Assembly (NCBI GenBank): GCA_002778455.1
Contig: PFCD01000020.1
Location: forward strand, 44,635 to 96,902
DNA: 52,268 nucleotides
Direction of reading: 5' to 3'
Origin: Candidatus Micrarchaeota archaeon CG10_big_fil_rev_8_21_14_0_10_45_29
GTDB taxonomy: Archaea > Micrarchaeota > Micrarchaeia > Anstonellales > Anstonellaceae
The translations under genes were made by a program, and so were the position numbers. Under the pieces are notes generated by a model. It was given only the letters and a program-made list of their open reading frames with translations, ran no database searches and was not told where the DNA came from. Shown here one piece after another: positions 48,588 through 52,268 of the stretch (its first letter is position 1; every line of letters begins with the position of its first letter).

Positions 48588-49334
48588 ATGCCCCGTGGTA
48601 AAAGAGTTGTAATTGAAAGAAATAACAAGGACCCTGTAGTTCACAAGCTGAAAAATTACAAGGTAAGCGAGCTCAAAACAAAGCGCAAAAAAACAGAAGG
48701 CGAGCTCACCTCGACAATTTCGGAGATTGTGCGCAACGCGCAATTTATGTATGGGCAGGACAAGCTTGACAAGGCGCGGCTTCGCGCAATGGGCCTGCTT
48801 AGCGTCGATGAAGCATTTGATGAGGTAAGGCGCGCAGGAATTCCAATCTCAGCGCGCGCATTCGGCGGGCGCGTGGAGAGGCGCTCAATACGCTCCGAGA
48901 AAATCGGCAAAAAGCGGGTTATTCCAAAACCGATAATTCATGACTGGATTTCTCTTCACAAGGATTTTTACTCTGTAAAAGAGGCATTTGAAATACTCAA
49001 GCAAAGCGAGGATGAGCTCAATTTGCGCGCATTTATCGGGCGTGTTGAGAAGAATGCCATCCCTTCCATAAAAATAAACACCCAGCGCTGGATTCCAAAA
49101 GATGTGGTAGACCACTACACCCACGTCTCAAAGAATTATTATGACGTCTCGCAGGCAATCTCATTTTTGCAGGGCAAGGGATTGAAGATACGCAGAAACG
49201 CATTTGAGAGGCGCCTTGACAGGAACAGAATTCCACATGAGAAAATCGGCGGAAGGCGCGTAATAGCGCGCGACGTCATAGAAGAGCTTGCCTCAAAAGA
49301 GCTTGCTTTAGCCGCAAGAAAGGGCAGAATGTAA
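48588..49334 (+). CDS. Triple-repeat MerR/excisionase-like DNA-binding protein
   Basis: 248 residues from ATG 48588 (the open frame from 48534 begins in the leader). After a basic N terminus and a helix, three ~55-residue units follow, each of the form '(Y)x-V-x-E-A-(F/I) ... AF-x-x-R-(V/L)-x-(R/K)-x-x-I-(P)...KI...R-x-I-x-K/R-D-V-I': VDEAFDEVRRAGIPISARAF, VKEAFEILKQSEDELNLRAF, VSQAISFLQGKGLKIRRNAF, each followed by a segment such as HEKIGGRRVIARDVIEEL. This is the pattern of MerR/excisionase winged helices ('DNA-binding, helix-turn-helix 17'). Three in one chain could bind a long DNA site or multiple sites. Not a known named protein to me. Confidence 0.7.
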   Translation: MPRGKRVVIERNNKDPVVHKLKNYKVSELKTKRKKTEGELTSTISEIVRNAQFMYGQDKLDKARLRAMGLLSVDEAFDEVRRAGIPISARAFGGRVERRSIRSEKIGKKRVIPKPIIHDWISLHKDFYSVKEAFEILKQSEDELNLRAFIGRVEKNAIPSIKINTQRWIPKDVVDHYTHVSKNYYDVSQAISFLQGKGLKIRRNAFERRLDRNRIPHEKIGGRRVIARDVIEELASKELALAARKGRM

Positions 49335-49352
49335 TTGCCCTTCCCATTTTCT

Positions 49353-49359
49353 TTTATAT
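49353..49359 (+). promoter_or_regulatory. TATA box for lysS
   Basis: TTTATAT ~37 bp before ATG 49393; the AAGGT near 49380 may be the ribosome site. Confidence 0.45.
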
Positions 49360-49392
49360 CTTCTTATCCCTATTTCTTTCAAGGTAATTTGA

Positions 49393-50829
49393 ATGGATGA
49401 GGAGAGGCTCTCAAAACTTGAGAATTTGCAAAAAAAAGGCATAAACCCTTATCCTTATTCTTATCCCTACACTCTCTACTCCTCGCAAATAATATCTGAT
49501 TATTCCAAATTAGAGGGAAGCGCCCAAAAAGTCGCAGGCAGAATAGTGCAAAAGCGCGACTTTGGCAAATTAGCTTTCTGCCGCCTGCAGGATAATGGGG
49601 GGCAAATTCAAATAATGGCGCGCGCGGATATCCTCGGGGAAGAAATGAAATTTTTCGCATCCCTTGATTTGGGCGACATAATCGGTGTTGAGGGGGAAGT
49701 GTGCAAAACAAAAAAAGGCGAAATTTCTATCAACGCAAAAAAAATAACTCTTCTCTCAAAATCATTGCGCCCCCTCCCGGATAAATTCAAAGGGCTCTTA
49801 GATACCGAGCTTCGCTACCGCAAGCGCCACCTTGACTTAATTGCAAACAAAAACGTGCGCGAATTTTTCATCACCCGCACAAAAATAATCGATGCCATGC
49901 GCTCATTTCTCAACTCGCGCGGCTATTTGGAAGTGGACACGCCTATTTTGCAAAAAGTATACGGCGGAGCCGCCGCAAAGCCCTTTACCACAACCCACAA
50001 CGCGCTGGATGAAAAACTATATTTGCGCATCTCAAACGAGCTTTACTTAAAGCGCCTCATAATCGGCGGAATGGATAAAGTATATGAATTCTCAAAAGAC
50101 TTTCGCAACGAGGCAATCGACTCTACCCACAACCCGGAATTCACGCAAATTGAATTTTACGAGGCATACAAGGATTACAACGACTTTATGAAACTCACGC
50201 AGGAGATGTTTTTGCACATCTTAAATTCCATAGGCAAAAACCCCTCTTTTGAATGCCAGGGCAAGCAAGTGGATTTCTCCAAATTCTCAACTATAAGCTT
50301 ATATGATGAGATAAAAAAACATTCAAAAATAGACATTCTCTCCTGGAATGACGAGCATGAGGCATATGCCCAATGCGAAAAAGCCGGCGCCAAGCCCTCC
50401 TCGCGCACTTTTGCAAAATGCGTGGATGCCCTCTTTGACAAATTCGTGGCGCCCTCCCTTTTCAACCCAACATTTGTAATCGACTTTCCTTATTACATGT
50501 GCCCGCTTACAAAGAAAAAGCGCGACAACCCCGCCCTTGCCGAGCGCTTTGAGCTTTTTATTGCCGGCTTTGAGTGCGGCAACTGCTATTCTGAGATGAC
50601 AAACCCCTTGGAGCAGAGAAAAAAATTAGAAGAGCAGGCAAAAGCTTTAGCTGCGGGGGATGAGGAATCCAACCCAATAGATGAGGAATTTTTGCAGGCA
50701 ATGGAATATGGCATGCCCCCAACCGCCGGCATGGGAATAGGAATAGACAGGATAGCCATGATTTTGACAGATAATGTTTCCATAAAAGAAGTAATTTTAT
50801 TTCCCACCGTGCGCGAAAAATCAGAATAA
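49393..50829 (+). CDS. lysS: Lysine-tRNA ligase, class II
   Basis: 478 residues. Anticodon-binding OB fold first (VAGRIVQKRDFGKLAFCRLQ, GEEMKFFASLDLGDIIGVEG), then class II core: RYRKRHLDLIANKNVREFFI, motif 1 region FLNSRGYLEVDTPILQKVYG with GGAAAKPFTT, motif 2 FSKDFRNEAIDSTHNPEFTQ, and motif 3 GMGIGIDRIAMILT. It charges tRNA-Lys, one of which is at 35280-35354. Many archaea use a class I LysRS instead, so the class II enzyme here is informative. Length is ordinary. Convergent with srp54 (21-bp gap). Confidence 0.96.
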   Translation: MDEERLSKLENLQKKGINPYPYSYPYTLYSSQIISDYSKLEGSAQKVAGRIVQKRDFGKLAFCRLQDNGGQIQIMARADILGEEMKFFASLDLGDIIGVEGEVCKTKKGEISINAKKITLLSKSLRPLPDKFKGLLDTELRYRKRHLDLIANKNVREFFITRTKIIDAMRSFLNSRGYLEVDTPILQKVYGGAAAKPFTTTHNALDEKLYLRISNELYLKRLIIGGMDKVYEFSKDFRNEAIDSTHNPEFTQIEFYEAYKDYNDFMKLTQEMFLHILNSIGKNPSFECQGKQVDFSKFSTISLYDEIKKHSKIDILSWNDEHEAYAQCEKAGAKPSSRTFAKCVDALFDKFVAPSLFNPTFVIDFPYYMCPLTKKKRDNPALAERFELFIAGFECGNCYSEMTNPLEQRKKLEEQAKALAAGDEESNPIDEEFLQAMEYGMPPTAGMGIGIDRIAMILTDNVSIKEVILFPTVREKSE

Positions 50830-50850
50830 TTATTTTTAAAAAGTAATTTC

Positions 50851-52191
50851 TCACTGTTTTCCCATCATGCTTCCAAGCGAATCCATATCTATATTTTTGC
50901 CTTTCATAAACTTTTCCATTTTCTTTCTAAGCCCTCTGTTTTTCTTAAATCCGCCCATCATATTTGAAATCTTCTCAAAATGATTTAGCAATTCCCTCAC
51001 GTCTTTCTCCGAAGTACCCGAGCCCTTTGCAACTCTCAATATTCTCCCTTTTCCTTTTTTGAGAAGCTTTGCGTCTTTTCTCTCGGCCGCGCTCATGGAG
51101 GAAATAATTGCCTCATATTTTTTGAGCTTCTCCTCGCTTGTCTTTAGCGCGTCCTTTGGCAAATCACTAACTCCCATCATCCCAAGCACAGAGTCAAGCG
51201 GCCCCATCTTTTTAGCCGCCTTTAGCTGCTTGTAAAAAGAATCCAAGGTAAGCTCCTCAATCCCCTCTGCCTCAAGCTTTTCCTCTGTTGCAACTTTTTT
51301 AATTTTCTCAATAAGCCCCTCAAAATCCGCAAAACCCAGAAGTTCCCCTACAAATTTCTTTGAATTAAACGGCTTTAGCGCATCCATGCTCTCGCCAAGC
51401 CCGACAAACAATACCGGCACGCCCGCCTCGTGGCATGCAGCCAGCGCCCCTCCTCCTTTTCCGGAGCCGTCCATTTTTGTAAGTATTACTCCGCTAAGCC
51501 CTACTGCGTCATTAAACTGCTTTGCCTGCCTTCCCGCAACCTGTCCGATATCTCCCGACATTACCAGAATTTTCTCATCAGGGGCAAATTTGTCTGCAAT
51601 AAGCTTTAGCTGTTTTACCAGTTCCTCATCAAAGCCGGAGCGCCCGGCAGAATCAACAATTATCAAATCCTCTTTTGCGTTTGGCAGCTGGCTCTCAATA
51701 ATTTTGCCAACGTCTTTCTCCCCCTTAATTCCATAAAAGTCGCTTCCTGATTTTTGCGCCAATTGCTGCAGTTGCTCAAATGCAGCCGGCCTGTCGGTAT
51801 CGCAGGCAATCAGCCCCACAGAGAGCCCGCGCGACTTGTAAAAATGGGCAATTTTTCCCGCAGTAGTGGTTTTTCCGCTTCCATAAAGCCCTAATAAAAG
51901 GATTTTTCTTGCCTTAAGAGGGGGCACATACTCCTCTCCCAAAAGTGCAACAAGCTCCTCATACACCACTCTTACAACCTGCTCCCGCAAAGAAAGCCCT
52001 TTGGCAGCATTCTCATTCAGTACTTTTTTCTCAATATTTTTAGTAAGCGCAAAAACAAGCTTCACAGGCACATCATTTGCTATTAGCACTCTCTGTATCT
52101 GGCGCAAAAAGTCCTTCACAGCCGCACCGTCAACTATCGCCTGCCCTGTAAGCTTTCTAAAAGCGTCTCTTAATCCTTTTCCCAAATCCAC
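50851..52191 (-). CDS. srp54: Signal recognition particle 54 kDa protein
   Basis: 446 residues. Binds signal peptides and 7S RNA, and docks on FtsY. N domain (DLGKGLRDAFRKLTGQAIVD), G domain with G1 LLGLYGSGKTTTAGKIAHFY (~104-123), CDTDRPAAFEQLQQLA, G3 DSAGRSGFDEELVKQL, G4 TKMDGSGKGGG; then the M domain from ~300, with the RNA-binding GKGRILRVAKGSGTSEKDVR and Met-rich hydrophobic groove segments (SNMMGGFKKNRGL, SLGSMMGKQ). All intact. GGTGAAAATG gives the start. The remaining 77 bp to the window end contain no visible gene. Confidence 0.97.
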   Translation of the reverse strand: MDLGKGLRDAFRKLTGQAIVDGAAVKDFLRQIQRVLIANDVPVKLVFALTKNIEKKVLNENAAKGLSLREQVVRVVYEELVALLGEEYVPPLKARKILLLGLYGSGKTTTAGKIAHFYKSRGLSVGLIACDTDRPAAFEQLQQLAQKSGSDFYGIKGEKDVGKIIESQLPNAKEDLIIVDSAGRSGFDEELVKQLKLIADKFAPDEKILVMSGDIGQVAGRQAKQFNDAVGLSGVILTKMDGSGKGGGALAACHEAGVPVLFVGLGESMDALKPFNSKKFVGELLGFADFEGLIEKIKKVATEEKLEAEGIEELTLDSFYKQLKAAKKMGPLDSVLGMMGVSDLPKDALKTSEEKLKKYEAIISSMSAAERKDAKLLKKGKGRILRVAKGSGTSEKDVRELLNHFEKISNMMGGFKKNRGLRKKMEKFMKGKNIDMDSLGSMMGKQ

Positions 52192-52268
52192 ATTTTCACC
52201 AAAAACACTTCATCACCATTCAACACCAAACATTTCCATGCAATGAAAAAATGGCGAAGTTGAGCGCT

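Noticed and set aside
52192-52268. Further gene upstream of srp54
   Set aside because: Only 77 bp remain; no start, stop or RNA structure could be supported.

Overview
The window is archaeal chromosome. It carries archaeal/eukaryote-type information genes: S19e, L39e, L31e, L18Ae, eIF6, prefoldin alpha, FtsY, SRP54, TFE, RFC large subunit, RNase P Rpp21, aTrm56 and archaeal PheRS. Three of its four tRNAs contain bulge-helix-bulge introns. Short intergenic spaces, TATA boxes placed for leaderless transcripts, and many small secreted, pilin-like and lineage-specific proteins suggest a DPANN archaeon, perhaps of the Diapherotrites/Micrarchaeota kind. That placement is inference; no rRNA is present to settle it.

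Layout. 1-7.3 kb: end of an AglB/STT3-like gene, a degenerate LAGLIDADG protein, a HEAT/OB protein, split tRNA-Ala, a glycosyltransferase, a RecJ-like DHH protein, a secreted anchored protein and PyrB. 7.36-13.3 kb: a doubly interrupted tRNA-Ile(UAU), a GNAT acetyltransferase, then a dense translation/secretion cluster (rnp4, S19e, PDCD5, unknown, L39e, L31e, eIF6, L18Ae, pfdA, ftsY). 13.3-21.6 kb: mostly minus strand, with helical-repeat protein, PheT, and a VirB4-like ATPase with a membrane partner and a coiled-coil partner. 21.6-33.3 kb: small unknowns, a DRG GTPase, an Lrp-type regulator, a divergent type II/IV secretion ATPase, DUF63, PRPP synthetase, a pseudopilin operon, a VirB2-like pilin and a PRC-barrel protein. 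33.35-33.79 kb: an AT-rich unit bounded by perfect 19-bp inverted repeats, holding one small Cas2-like ORF, next to a split initiator tRNA-Met. 33.9-52.2 kb: TFE, aTrm56, tRNA-Lys, membrane proteins, YchF-type GTPase, RFC-L, RNase Z, PheS, GGPP synthase, a triple-repeat DNA-binding-like protein, class II LysRS and SRP54.

How the genes work together. One group makes and targets proteins (ribosomal proteins, eIF6, two aminoacyl-tRNA synthetases, SRP54 with FtsY, prefoldin, RNase P, RNase Z). A second group looks like a cell-surface/secretion system (VirB4-like and GspE-like ATPases, class III-signal pilin-like proteins, VirB2-like pilin, AglB fragment, many anchored proteins). A third covers nucleotide and lipid metabolism (PyrB, Prs, GGPP synthase).

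The most striking whole-window signal is base skew. From 1 to about 32.5 kb the + strand is G-rich whichever strand is coding; from about 34 kb on it is C-rich. This flip sits on the inverted-repeat element, and one repeat copy is a 28-bp imperfect palindrome with 11-6-11 spacing. I read this as a candidate replication terminus/dif region invaded by, or built into, a small element; an assembly join is the main alternative.
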